DNA from: CAYJVP01 sp964373615
GTDB lineage: Bacteria > Patescibacteriota > Patescibacteriia > UBA9934 > GWF2-40-263
Assembly (NCBI GenBank): GCA_964373615.1
Contig: CAYJVP010000011.1
Span: forward strand, 1 to 19,259
Direction: 5' to 3'
Length of the DNA: 19,259 nucleotides
Both the position numbers and the translations under genes were made by a program. Of the stretch, positions 12,334-19,237 are shown one piece after another; position 1 is the first letter of the stretch; each line of letters opens with the position of its first letter. Below the pieces are notes generated by a model, which was not told where the DNA came from, did no database searches, and worked only from the letters and a program-made list of their open reading frames with translations.

Positions 12334-14346
12334 ATGGCCAAGGAAATGACGCGGACAGATGCTCGAGCCCGCATGAAAAAAATGCGAGACACGATTAACG
12401 TTCACCGATACCGGTACCACGTGCTCGACAGGCAAGAAATCTCAGATGCGGCGCTGGACTCGCTCAAACACGAACTCTACCAACTCGAACAGAAATTTCC
12501 GGACCTCGTGACGCCGGATTCGCCAACCCAGCGCGTGGGCGGCAAAGCGCTCGCGAAGTTTGAAAAGATTCGCCATCGCGTGAAAATGCTTTCCATGGAA
12601 GACGTGTTTACACCTGAGGAGTTTGTTGATTGGTACGAAAAAAATGTCGAGCGCCTTGGTGGGAAACGATTCGATCTGTTTTGCATGGTGAAGCTCGACG
12701 GGCTTGCGGTGTCGCTGACGTATCGCGACGGTGTGCTCGAGACCGCCGCGACCCGAGGTGACGGGGAAGTTGGGGAAGACGTGACAAGCAACATCAGGAC
12801 GATTGAAGCGGTGCCGTTGAGACTTGAGGGGCCGAAAGGGGCGAAAGAGATGAAAGGGTTTGTGGAAGTGCGCGGCGAGGTTTTTTTTCCCGTGCATGAG
12901 TTTGAAGCATTCAACAAAAAACTTAAAAAAGAGGGAAAGCCGACATTTGCCAATCCACGCAATGCGGCCGCCGGGACCGTGCGACAACTTGATCCGAAGA
13001 TCACCGCAGAGCGCAAACTCTCCTTTTTCGCCTGGGACCTTGTGACCGACCTTGGGCAGAGGTCTCATGACGAAGAGTGGAGACTCCTCAAACAGTTGGG
13101 CTTTCGCGTGAACGAAGCGAAGCGCGCGACGGCTCCGGAAGAGGCCGAACAGTTTTGGGAAAAGATGCAGGAGCAGCGAGAGGCGCTTGGGTATTGGATT
13201 GATGGGACCGTGATTCGCGTCAACGACAACGCATCTTACGAACAGCTCGGGGTCATCGGGAAAACGCCTCGCGGACTCGTGGCGTGGAAATTTCCCGCCG
13301 AGGAAGTCACAACGGTCATTGAGGATGTCGAGTGGTTTGTCGGTCGCACGGGCGCCTTGACTCCTGTTGCGGTCATCAAACCAACGTGGCTTGGCGGGAC
13401 AACGGTCAAGCACGCGTCGTTGCACAACTTCGACGAAATCAGGCGACTCGACGCGCATATTGGCGACACGGTGATTTTGTACAAAGCCGGTGACATTATT
13501 CCAAAGGTGAAAAACGTACTCCCAGAGCTTCGCCCGCGTTGGGCAAAAAGGATCTCTTTACCAAGGAAATGTCCGGTGTGCGGCTCCGACGTTTCGCGTC
13601 GCGAAGGGGAGGTGGCGATTGTGTGTACGAACAAGCGATGCTTTGCACAGGATCAGGCGCGCGTGTTGCATGCCGCCAAGTCGTTCGGGATTGACGGGCT
13701 CGGCCCGCAAACGATCGCGGTGTTACTCGAGCAGAAACTCGTGCAAACGCCGCCGGACCTGTTTGTCCTGACCGCGGATGATCTGCGCGATCTTGAACGA
13801 TTTGCCGAGGTCTCTTCACAAAAATTGGTTGACGAGGTTCAGTCAAAGAAACGCATTGCGCTCGACCGATTCATCCTTGGCCTCGGAATCCCGAATGTCG
13901 GCGAGGAAACCGCGATCGATCTTGCGCATCATTTTGGTTCAATACAAAAGGTTATGGATGCCACAGGCGAGCAGCTCATGGGGGTGCCGAATATCGGCGA
14001 GGTCGTGGCTCAGAGCATCTACCACTTTTTTCTTGATGGTCACAATCGCGACATGATTGAGGCGTACGAAAAGAACGGGGTGGTGATTGAGAGGGCGAAG
14101 GAGCGGGCGGGCGGGCCGCTTACGGGCAAGAGCTTTGTGCTGACCGGCGGGCTTGATGCGATGTCGCGCGAGGAAGCAAAGGAGAAAATTCGTGCGCTTG
14201 GCGGAGACCTCTCCGAATCGGTGAGCAAAAAGACGAGCTATGTGGTTGCTGGGCGCGATCCGGGCTCGAAATTCGAGAAGGCAAAGAGGCTTGGGGTGAG
14301 GGTCTTGTCCGAGAAAGAATTCCTCGCTATGATTGGCGACAAGTGA
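12334..14346 (+). CDS. ligA: NAD+-dependent DNA ligase LigA
   Basis: 670 residues, normal length; seals nicks in replication and repair using NAD+. The Ia domain (1-60) has YRYHVLD (Y28, H29) and SDAALD. The E. coli NMN-binding Tyr35 position is Leu41 here, while D38 and D42 are kept. The adenylation domain holds the catalytic K120 in VKLDG and TRGDGEVGEDVT. The OB fold follows, with the strand WFVGRTGALTPVA. The zinc finger is C413, C416, C431, C436. Helix-hairpin-helix repeats (FGIDGLGPQTIA, LGIPNVGEETA, GVPNIGEVVAQSI) are followed by a BRCT domain from about 592 (GKSFVLTGGLDAMSREEA). ATG 12334 has no SD. It starts 21 bases after the MITE target duplication, so promoter signals may lie in or near that element; none is clear. 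Confidence 0.98.
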   Translation: MAKEMTRTDARARMKKMRDTINVHRYRYHVLDRQEISDAALDSLKHELYQLEQKFPDLVTPDSPTQRVGGKALAKFEKIRHRVKMLSMEDVFTPEEFVDWYEKNVERLGGKRFDLFCMVKLDGLAVSLTYRDGVLETAATRGDGEVGEDVTSNIRTIEAVPLRLEGPKGAKEMKGFVEVRGEVFFPVHEFEAFNKKLKKEGKPTFANPRNAAAGTVRQLDPKITAERKLSFFAWDLVTDLGQRSHDEEWRLLKQLGFRVNEAKRATAPEEAEQFWEKMQEQREALGYWIDGTVIRVNDNASYEQLGVIGKTPRGLVAWKFPAEEVTTVIEDVEWFVGRTGALTPVAVIKPTWLGGTTVKHASLHNFDEIRRLDAHIGDTVILYKAGDIIPKVKNVLPELRPRWAKRISLPRKCPVCGSDVSRREGEVAIVCTNKRCFAQDQARVLHAAKSFGIDGLGPQTIAVLLEQKLVQTPPDLFVLTADDLRDLERFAEVSSQKLVDEVQSKKRIALDRFILGLGIPNVGEETAIDLAHHFGSIQKVMDATGEQLMGVPNIGEVVAQSIYHFFLDGHNRDMIEAYEKNGVVIERAKERAGGPLTGKSFVLTGGLDAMSREEAKEKIRALGGDLSESVSKKTSYVVAGRDPGSKFEKAKRLGVRVLSEKEFLAMIGDK

Positions 14347-14359
14347 TTGGTACAAGCCA

Positions 14360-14443
14360 TGGGGCCCCGGCCACCGACACCTCGTCAGACTGTTCCCGCC
14401 AACGGCGTGACCAGTCTGCCAAGGTCTTCGTCGGGCCGCCCCA
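14360..14443 (+). other. Long structured hairpin in the ligA-gatC intergenic region
   Basis: Nested pairings by inspection: TGGGGC (14360-14365) with GCCCCA (14438-14443); GGC (14369-14371) with GCC (14435-14437); CCGAC (14374-14378) with GTCGG (14430-14434); ACCT (14379-14382) with AGGT (14422-14425); CAGACTG (14386-14392) with CAGTCTG (14412-14418); and an apical CGCC-AAC-GGCG. Bulges interrupt the stem. There is no T run, so it is not a standard terminator. It could be a gatC leader RNA, a small RNA or a palindromic element. The rest of this 115-base gap (14347-14461) shows no other feature. Confidence 0.5.
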
Positions 14444-14461
14444 CGGCGCCCTTATTTGAGT

Positions 14462-14797
14462 ATGAAACTTAGCAAGGAAGAAGTTGAACATATCGCCATG
14501 TTGTCTCGTCTGGAGCTTACGGACGAAGAGGTTGAGAAATACCGCGATCAGCTTGGGTCGATTCTTGGATATGTTGCGAAGCTACAGGAGCTTGACACAA
14601 CCGGCGTGGCCGAGCTTGTACATGGCTCTGGCTTGACGAACGTGTTTCGTCCGGACGAGGCAGCCGCGTGCGAACCAGACGTTTACGAACATGTGATACG
14701 CGCCTTTCCGCAAAAACAGGGGACCCTCCTTGAGGTGCAGGCGGTCTTTTCCGCCAAAGGCGGATCCGCCTCCGGCGGAGAGGAGAGAACCGAGTAA
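14462..14797 (+). CDS. gatC: Aspartyl/glutamyl-tRNA(Asn/Gln) amidotransferase subunit C
   Basis: Small subunit that clamps GatA to GatB in the GatCAB complex, which converts Glu-tRNA(Gln) and Asp-tRNA(Asn) to the amidated forms. 111 residues. MKLSKEEVEHIAMLSRLELTDEEVEKYRDQLGSILGYVAKLQELDT is the classic GatC start, and the later VFRPDEA and the final segment match too. ATG 14462 is preferred over TTG 14456 on family grounds; no SD. The last 15 or so residues (from SAKGGSASGG) are coded by two tandem palindromes and look like a non-family extension. It is followed by gatA after three bases. gatB is not in the window. Confidence 0.95.
   Translation: MKLSKEEVEHIAMLSRLELTDEEVEKYRDQLGSILGYVAKLQELDTTGVAELVHGSGLTNVFRPDEAAACEPDVYEHVIRAFPQKQGTLLEVQAVFSAKGGSASGGEERTE
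14750..14779 (+). repeat. Two tandem TCCGCC/GGCGGA palindromes in the gatC 3' end
   Basis: TCCGCC-AAA-GGCGGA (14750-14764) directly followed by TCCGCC-TCC-GGCGGA (14765-14779), both perfect. They encode part of the terminal SAKGGSASGGEE tail. The same TCCGCC/GGCGGA arms occur in the intergenic repeat at 19124-19149. Confidence 0.7.
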
Positions 14798-14800
14798 GGT

Positions 14801-16252
14801 ATGGACATTTCTACACTCACCATCAAGGAAGCGAAAAGTAAATTGATTGCCAAAGAAATTTCCAGCGAGGAACTCGTGAACGCGAGTCTTCAGCGTATTC
14901 GGGCACACAATGACGATCTGAATGCGTTTCTCGATGTTTTTGATTCATCGCTTGATGAAGCGCGACGCGTTGACGAAGCGCGCGTGAAAGGGAGCGAGCT
15001 TCCACCTCTCTCTGGCATTCCACTGGCGGTAAAAAACTGCATCCTCATTCAAGGAAAGCGCGCAACAGCGGGTTCCAAGATGCTTGAAAATTATGTGGCT
15101 CCCTATAACGCCACGGTTATTGATCGTTTGCGTGACGCCGGCGCCATTTTTGTTGGGACAACCAACATGGATGAATTTGCGCTTGGTTCCACAACGGAAA
15201 ATTCCCATTTTGGACCAACAAAAAATCCTTGGAACAAAACAAAAGTTCCTGGTGGAACAAGCGGAGGTTCTGCTGCCGCGGTGGTCTCTGGGATGGTCCC
15301 GGCCGCATTGGGATCTGACACGGGAGGGTCGCTCAGACTTCCCGCCGCGCTGTGTGGAGCCGTTGGGTTGAAACCCACGTATGGTCGCGTCAGTCGATAT
15401 GGACTGATCGCTGCCGCCTCGAGTCTTGAACAGATCGGTTCGATAACGAGGACGGTCGAGGACGCGGCAACGATTTTACAGATCATGGCAGGCGAAGACC
15501 CGCGCGACGCCACCTCGGTTGCCGGCGCTGACGTAACGATTCCGGAGTTGATCCCGGATGATATCGCGGGTCTTCGGGTGGGTATCCCCAAAGAATATTT
15601 TGTTGAAGGCATGGATGAACAGGTGAAAAAAGCCGTGATGGATGCGGTTGAGATCCTGAAAAAAGGCGGGGCTGACGTTCTCGAAATTTCGCTGCCGCAT
15701 GCCGAGTACGCTCTCGCGGCCTACTACATTATCAATCCATGCGAGGTGAGCTCTAACTTGGCGCGTTTTGACGGCATCCGTTACGGTTTCTCATCCTCTG
15801 GTGAGCATCTGATTGATTCCTACCGTCGTAGCCGCGGGGAAGGGTTTGGCGCAGAGGCGAAACGGCGCATTATGATCGGCAGTTACGCTCTTTCCGCTGG
15901 TTACTACGATGCGTATTATAAAAAGGCCCTGCAGGTCCGCACCCTTATTCGCCAGGATTTTGACGAGGCCTTTAAACGGGTGGATGTGATCGCTTCGCCA
16001 ACCTCACCGGCCGTTGCCTGGACCCTGGGAGAAAAATTCGAGGACCCGCTGGCCATGTACCTTGTTGATATCTATACGATTTCTGCCAATCTGGCCGCCC
16101 TCCCTGGTTTATCCATGACGTGCGGATTTTCACAAGGGCTTCCCGTTGGGTTTCAACTCATGGGCCGACCGTTTGGCGAGAGTACGCTGTTTCGACTTGG
16201 AACGTATTATCAATCCGTGACCGACTGGCACACACGGGCGCCGGAGCTATGA
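14801..16252 (+). CDS. gatA: Aspartyl/glutamyl-tRNA(Asn/Gln) amidotransferase subunit A
   Basis: 483-residue amidase-signature enzyme that releases ammonia from glutamine for tRNA amidation by GatB. The Ser-cisSer-Lys triad is visible: K78 in PLAVKN, the cis-Ser in GGTSGGSAAA (S154 or adjacent) and the nucleophile S177 in GSDTGGSLR. GLKPTYGRVSRYGLIA and SLEQIGSITRTVEDAA follow the signature. The middle and C-terminal parts match GatA (IPKEYF, RFDGIRYGF, RIMIGSYALSAGYYDAYYKKA, GFQLMG). Length is normal. ATG 14801 lies three bases after the gatC stop, and its own stop overlaps the lgt start (ATGA), so gatC-gatA-lgt is probably one operon. Confidence 0.98.
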   Translation: MDISTLTIKEAKSKLIAKEISSEELVNASLQRIRAHNDDLNAFLDVFDSSLDEARRVDEARVKGSELPPLSGIPLAVKNCILIQGKRATAGSKMLENYVAPYNATVIDRLRDAGAIFVGTTNMDEFALGSTTENSHFGPTKNPWNKTKVPGGTSGGSAAAVVSGMVPAALGSDTGGSLRLPAALCGAVGLKPTYGRVSRYGLIAAASSLEQIGSITRTVEDAATILQIMAGEDPRDATSVAGADVTIPELIPDDIAGLRVGIPKEYFVEGMDEQVKKAVMDAVEILKKGGADVLEISLPHAEYALAAYYIINPCEVSSNLARFDGIRYGFSSSGEHLIDSYRRSRGEGFGAEAKRRIMIGSYALSAGYYDAYYKKALQVRTLIRQDFDEAFKRVDVIASPTSPAVAWTLGEKFEDPLAMYLVDIYTISANLAALPGLSMTCGFSQGLPVGFQLMGRPFGESTLFRLGTYYQSVTDWHTRAPEL

Positions 16253-17013
16253 TTCCTTATTTTCAATTCATTCAGTTTCAGATCGGCCCCGTTTCGATTC
16301 AGGTGTGGGGTCTTATGGTCGCGCTTGGATTTTTGATCGGCGCTCTTGCGTCCGCATGGATGCTGAAGCGACGCGGACTTAATGCGAAGATCATCTGGGA
16401 CCTTGTTGTCTGGCTCGTCGTCGGTTCCATGGTGATGGCAAGACTCGCGCATGTCGTCTTTTACGAGCCGAGTTACTATCTCGCAAATCCGATCGAGGTG
16501 GTCGCGATCTGGCGCGGGGGACTTTCGATGATCGGTGGACTCATCGGCGCGACGGTTGCCGGAGTCTGGTTTTTTCGTCGCCGTAAACTTGACGTGTGGA
16601 AGTATGCGGACGCCTGCATCTTTGGTCTTCCGCTCGGATATGCGATTGGGCGCGTTGGCTGTTTTCTGATCCACGACCATCCGGGGACCGCGACCGATTT
16701 TTTTCTTGGCGTGAAATATCCGGACGGGGTGATTCGACATGATCTCGGTTTGTATCATGCCATCGATGGCGCGGTCTTGTTTGTCGTCTTTCTCGTTCTT
16801 GTGCGAAAAAAAGCCCCGACCGGCGTTTACGTTGTGGCATTTCTTGTGTGGTACGGTATCACGAGATTTTTCATGGATTTCCTGCGAGCGATCGATGGGC
16901 CTATTGTGGACACTCGCTATTTCGGTCTTACCCCGGCGCAGTATGCAAGCATGGCGATGATCGTGGCAGGGATTTATTTTTGGAAAACGCGTGTTGCTTT
17001 GAGAAAAATATAA
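16249..17013 (+). CDS. lgt: Prolipoprotein diacylglyceryl transferase Lgt (diverged)
   Basis: 254-residue inner-membrane enzyme, about seven membrane segments, that moves diacylglycerol from phosphatidylglycerol to the lipobox cysteine of prolipoproteins. Lgt features: ISIQVWGLMVALGFLIG-type N-terminus (here VSIQVWG), VWRGG-like IWRGGLSMIGGLIGA, the signature GRVGCFLIHDHPG and the C-terminal RFFMDFLR. ATG 16249 overlaps the gatA stop; an in-frame upstream start at 16120 would lie wholly inside gatA and is rejected. From memory of E. coli Lgt, the His103 position (SFHGG) reads SMIGG, N146 reads C and E243 reads D. These changes may be normal for CPR Lgt. Family assignment is firm; full activity is not. 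Confidence 0.9.
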   Translation: MIPYFQFIQFQIGPVSIQVWGLMVALGFLIGALASAWMLKRRGLNAKIIWDLVVWLVVGSMVMARLAHVVFYEPSYYLANPIEVVAIWRGGLSMIGGLIGATVAGVWFFRRRKLDVWKYADACIFGLPLGYAIGRVGCFLIHDHPGTATDFFLGVKYPDGVIRHDLGLYHAIDGAVLFVVFLVLVRKKAPTGVYVVAFLVWYGITRFFMDFLRAIDGPIVDTRYFGLTPAQYASMAMIVAGIYFWKTRVALRKI

Positions 17014-17029
17014 ATTTGATGGCAAAAAG

Positions 17030-17058
17030 TTGACAGATCAGCTCTTAAAAACTAGGCT
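17030..17058 (+). promoter_or_regulatory. TTGACA-N17-TAGGCT promoter of the TrmB-like gene
   Basis: TTGACA (17030-17035), a 17-base spacer, TAGGCT (17053-17058). Transcription should begin near 17065, giving a leader of about 50 AT-rich bases without SD. It matches box for box the promoter at 2327-2355. Confidence 0.65.
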
Positions 17059-17114
17059 AGTGGTAGCCTTGTTTTATATTTATCCACAATTTCGACGATA
17101 AAATTTTGTCATCT

Positions 17115-17900
17115 ATGTCCAAACGAATTACGCTGGATCCGAAGACGCTCGAGGCGCTTGGGCTTACGCAAAAAGAGTTCGATGTATATGTGAAGCTCCT
17201 GCGCCTGGGGAGCGCGCCACTGCGGAAAATCGCGGAAGAGATTGGCCTCAACCGCGGGACAACGTATGACGCACTCAAGCGGCTTCTCGACGTGGGATTG
17301 GTCTCCTTTGTCGACGCTAAGACCCACCGGTACTTCACCGGTGAAGATCCGCACAAGCTCCGTGGCCTGGCCACGCGACGCGAAGTGGCCGCGCAAGAAG
17401 CGCGTGTCGCGCTCGACGAGCTCCTACCGGAACTTGAGGCGGTTCTGGGTAGCAGCGAGCACCGACCGGCGGTTCGCTATTATGAGGGCGAGTCGGGTGT
17501 CCGAGATATTCTCGAGGACGTTTTGGCGGTCACCCTTCGACATGGCTCAGGGCAGGCGGAGCTTGGTGCGGAGTCGAAAACGTATCGCATCTACTCGTCG
17601 GCAACGCTGCGCGACCTTGTCGCAAGCGCGTGGCCGGCGTTCACGAAAACGCGCATTCGACGTGGCATCCGCGTGCGAGCCATTTCGCTTGGCGAGGGCG
17701 GCACGACCGCGGGCCTTGACGAGCGCAAGTGGCTCACGAAAAAAACGAGCGCGCCAACGTACATCTTCATCTACGGAGGCAAGACGGCCTATGTGGCGGC
17801 CGATGAGCGCAAACGTCTCTTTGGCGTCATTATCGAAGACGCCGCCATTGCCTCAACACAAACGTTCATTTTCGACGCGTTGTGGGAACATCTTGGGTAA
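17115..17900 (+). CDS. TrmB-family transcriptional regulator (winged helix plus sensor-like domain)
   Basis: 261 residues. The N-terminal winged helix is typical of TrmB: LGLTQKEFDVYVKLLRLGSAPLRKIAEEIGLNRGTTYDALKRLLDVGLVSF (about 15-65), followed by a short coiled helix EVAAQEARVALDELLPELEAVL. The C-terminal domain begins RYYEGESGVRDILEDVLA and continues YRIYSSATLRDLVASAWPAFTKTRIRRGIRVRAIS and a terminal beta-alpha unit, as in TrmB-like effector domains that have lost the sugar-binding part. The ligand is unknown. ATG 17115 is preferred to TTG 17106. Residues about 140-148 (LRHGSGQA) come from an inserted palindromic repeat. It follows lgt but has its own promoter, so it is not part of the gat-lgt operon. 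Target genes cannot be named. Confidence 0.85.
   Translation: MSKRITLDPKTLEALGLTQKEFDVYVKLLRLGSAPLRKIAEEIGLNRGTTYDALKRLLDVGLVSFVDAKTHRYFTGEDPHKLRGLATRREVAAQEARVALDELLPELEAVLGSSEHRPAVRYYEGESGVRDILEDVLAVTLRHGSGQAELGAESKTYRIYSSATLRDLVASAWPAFTKTRIRRGIRVRAISLGEGGTTAGLDERKWLTKKTSAPTYIFIYGGKTAYVAADERKRLFGVIIEDAAIASTQTFIFDALWEHLG
17533..17557 (+). repeat. CCCTTCGAC-GCTCAGGGCAGG repeat inside the TrmB-like gene
   Basis: CCCTTCGACATGGCTCAGGG (17533-17552) plus CAGGC. It matches the split halves of the repeat in typA (3-11 and 44-55). It is in frame and adds residues in a probable loop between DILEDVLAV and the YRIYSS strand. Confidence 0.6.
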
Positions 17901-17914
17901 GCCTTGATGGAGGA

Positions 17915-17959
17915 CCCTTCTCTCGCAGAGAAACGAGGGAGGAGCCCTTCATTGAGGAG
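17915..17959 (+). promoter_or_regulatory. Leader hairpin and strong SD of the DUF218-like gene
   Basis: A perfect TTCTCT-CGC-AGAGAA hairpin (17918-17932), enclosed by CCC (17915-17917) and GGG (17937-17939), lies in the 64-base gap after the TrmB-like gene. GAGGAG (17954-17959) is a good SD five bases before ATG 17965, unlike most genes here. The hairpin has no T run. No clear promoter is seen, so read-through from 17030 is possible. Confidence 0.4.
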
Positions 17960-17964
17960 ACTCC

Positions 17965-18582
17965 ATGGTTCACACGTTCGTCGTGATGGTCTGCGGACCG
18001 CACATGTACGACGACCACGACTCGCCCTGCCTCAACCGTATCGACGCGGCAACGCAGGCCGCTCTCTACCGGCAAGCGACCCTGCTTGTCTGTGGCGATG
18101 CCAGAGACGGTCAGGACGTGGTGCGATTCGTTCTTCGCGCTCGTGAGCTTCTCTCCGAGCACACGGTCATCGCTTGCTACGATCCGGCTGGCAACACGCT
18201 CGGGGATGTCCGGGCGGCGCTGCGTGCGATCCGGCAGATGATCGTCGACGGCAGTCCGGCCGAGGTCCTGCTCGTGACCGATGACTACCACATGCGTCGC
18301 CTCGGAATCATGTTCCGCGGCGAGATGGCCAAGATGTTCGCCCGCGGACAGTTGCGGGTTCGAGACTTCGGGATCCCTAGCCCGCCGCGTTCGCCGACCG
18401 ATGCGGAGCTCGAGCGCGAGGAGCAGGGCATCTGCGACTACCTCGCTGGCGCCTACGGGGTGCACCCAAACGGCCACCACTGGGGCAAGCCCATGCCCGC
18501 CGCCGCCGATCCGATCGTCCTTCCCTCCGAGGAGTCTCTCGCATCGAGCGCTACCGCCGATGCGACCGTGTCTCCTCCTTAG
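17965..18582 (+). CDS. DUF218/YdcF-like protein (205 aa)
   Basis: The core (about 1-135) follows the DUF218 layout: a first hydrophobic strand (HTFVVMVCG), RIDAATQAALYRQATLLVCGDA as the helix-strand unit, NTLGDVRAA corresponding to the usual NT.EN motif, and LLVTDDYHMRRLGIMFR corresponding to the strand plus H..R motif. DUF218 proteins of the YdcF/SanA type are often membrane-linked and of unclear role, but this one has no signal peptide or membrane segment. Residues about 135-205 form an acidic helix and a Pro/Ala/Ser-rich disordered tail. ATG 17965 has a good SD. Codon choice (CTC, GTC, ATC, CGC) differs from its neighbours and resembles the orphan gene at 2393-2749. Its stop merges with its own terminator. 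The DUF218 link is by motif reading only. Confidence 0.6.
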   Translation: MVHTFVVMVCGPHMYDDHDSPCLNRIDAATQAALYRQATLLVCGDARDGQDVVRFVLRARELLSEHTVIACYDPAGNTLGDVRAALRAIRQMIVDGSPAEVLLVTDDYHMRRLGIMFRGEMAKMFARGQLRVRDFGIPSPPRSPTDAELEREEQGICDYLAGAYGVHPNGHHWGKPMPAAADPIVLPSEESLASSATADATVSPP

Positions 18583-18610
18583 CGCCCCTCGTCTCTCGTC
18601 GGGCGCTTTT
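18581..18610 (+). terminator. Rho-independent terminator of the DUF218-like gene
   Basis: AGCGCCC (18581-18587) pairs with GGGCGCT (18601-18607), followed by TTT (18608-18610, four T in a row from 18607). The stem starts inside the TAG stop codon. Confidence 0.8.
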
Positions 18611-18647
18611 CACTATAGGTCCGATCGACACGATAGTGGATCAAATC

Positions 18648-18666
18648 AAAAACCGCCTGGTGGCGG
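18648..18666 (-). terminator. Rho-independent terminator of the minus-strand gene
   Basis: On the minus strand CCGCC-ACCA-GGCGG is followed by TTTTT (plus-strand AAAAA at 18648-18652). It lies 13 bases past the stop codon of the gene at 18680-19051, between the two convergent genes. An imperfect CACTAT/ATAGTG pair (18611-18638) is the only other structure in this gap. Confidence 0.8.
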
Positions 18667-18679
18667 CTTGGTTTTCAAC

Positions 18680-19051
18680 TTATCCAAACAACGATCCCCA
18701 GAATCCCTTTTTCGCCGGCTTCGTCGGTTCGCGTTCCGCAGCCGCACTCAGCCGAAACGACTGGATCATAGAGAGGATTCGTTGCATTTCTCGCGCGACC
18801 AGCGCTCCTTCGTACTCGCCAGCATGAGCAGAGCCACTTCCAAGATTCACGGGTTTTTGATCAAGATGGAGGTTTATCTGCAAGCCATTCGGACGTTGTT
18901 CAACATAGGCATGCAGTCTCGGAAAGTCGCCGCCCGAAAGTCGACGCGAAAAACTGATCTGTCCGCCGTGGCCGATGTGTTCGCCGTACCCAAGCCGGCG
19001 CATGAGGTTGCGGGCGTTCTCGGGAAGCGGACCGGGGATGAGTGTTTGCAT
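18680..19051 (-). CDS. Conserved hypothetical protein of CPR type (123 aa)
   Basis: Starts MQTLIPGPLPENARNLMRRLGYGEH; ATG at 19051 (minus) is preferred to TTG 19093, which would run into the upstream palindromes. The core reads GGQISFSRRLSGGDFPRLHAYVEQ, then INLHLDQKPVNLGSGSAHAGEYEGALV, and it ends in a basic linker and KKGFWGSLFG. From memory, this pattern (PGPLPENARNLMRRLGYGE, FPRxHxY, INLHLDQK, HxGEYxG) is a conserved unnamed protein common in Parcubacteria-like genomes. No function is known to me. No signal peptide or membrane segment. It is convergent with the DUF218-like gene, with its own terminator. No clear SD or promoter upstream. Confidence 0.8.
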   Translation of the reverse strand: MQTLIPGPLPENARNLMRRLGYGEHIGHGGQISFSRRLSGGDFPRLHAYVEQRPNGLQINLHLDQKPVNLGSGSAHAGEYEGALVAREMQRILSMIQSFRLSAAAEREPTKPAKKGFWGSLFG

Positions 19052-19084
19052 AAAATGACCGTGGCGGCGTCTGTTTAGAAATAT

Positions 19085-19149
19085 CTCCGCCAAAGGCGAA
19101 GGAGGGCCTGCCCGACCGACTTGTCCGCCATAGCTTTAGCGACGGCGGA
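19085..19149. repeat. Pair of CCGCC/GGCGG palindromes upstream of the minus-strand gene
   Basis: CTCC-GCC-AAA-GGC-GAA-GGAG (19085-19104, with a GAA bulge) and TCCGCC (19124-19129) with GGCGGA (19144-19149) around ATAGCTTTAGCGAC. The second looks like a dispersed repeat I recall from CPR-type metagenomes. The arms match those inside gatC. Confidence 0.5.
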
Positions 19150-19202
19150 AACTCTTGAGTGAAGGTGGGAACCGGAGCGGAAAGGACGATTTCAAGTTTT
19201 TC

Positions 19203-19237
19203 GTTCCGCATTCAGCGGAACTCCGAGCTTTGCTCGG
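19203..19237. repeat. Two adjacent perfect hairpins near the right edge
   Basis: GTTCCGC-ATTCA-GCGGAAC (19203-19221) and CCGAGC-TTT-GCTCGG (19223-19237). Only three T follow the second, so it is a doubtful terminator on the plus strand. Bases 19094-19259 hold no credible gene, only these and the previous palindromes. Confidence 0.6.

Noticed and set aside
12442..13458. Minus-strand open frame opposite ligA (338 codons)
   Set aside because: Antisense to a fully recognisable ligA, with no independent support.
14347..14461. tRNA or T-box in the ligA-gatC gap
   Set aside because: No cloverleaf arms, no T-arm GTTCAA-type sequence, and no T-box sequence.
16120..16248. Longer start for lgt inside gatA
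   Set aside because: The added 43 residues are the gatA frame-shifted sequence with no Lgt similarity; ATGA overlap at 16249 is the natural start.
18281..19078. Plus-strand open frame of 265 codons at the right end
   Set aside because: It runs across the DUF218-like gene in another frame, its terminator and the minus-strand gene; composition is Ser/Arg/Pro-rich with no motifs.
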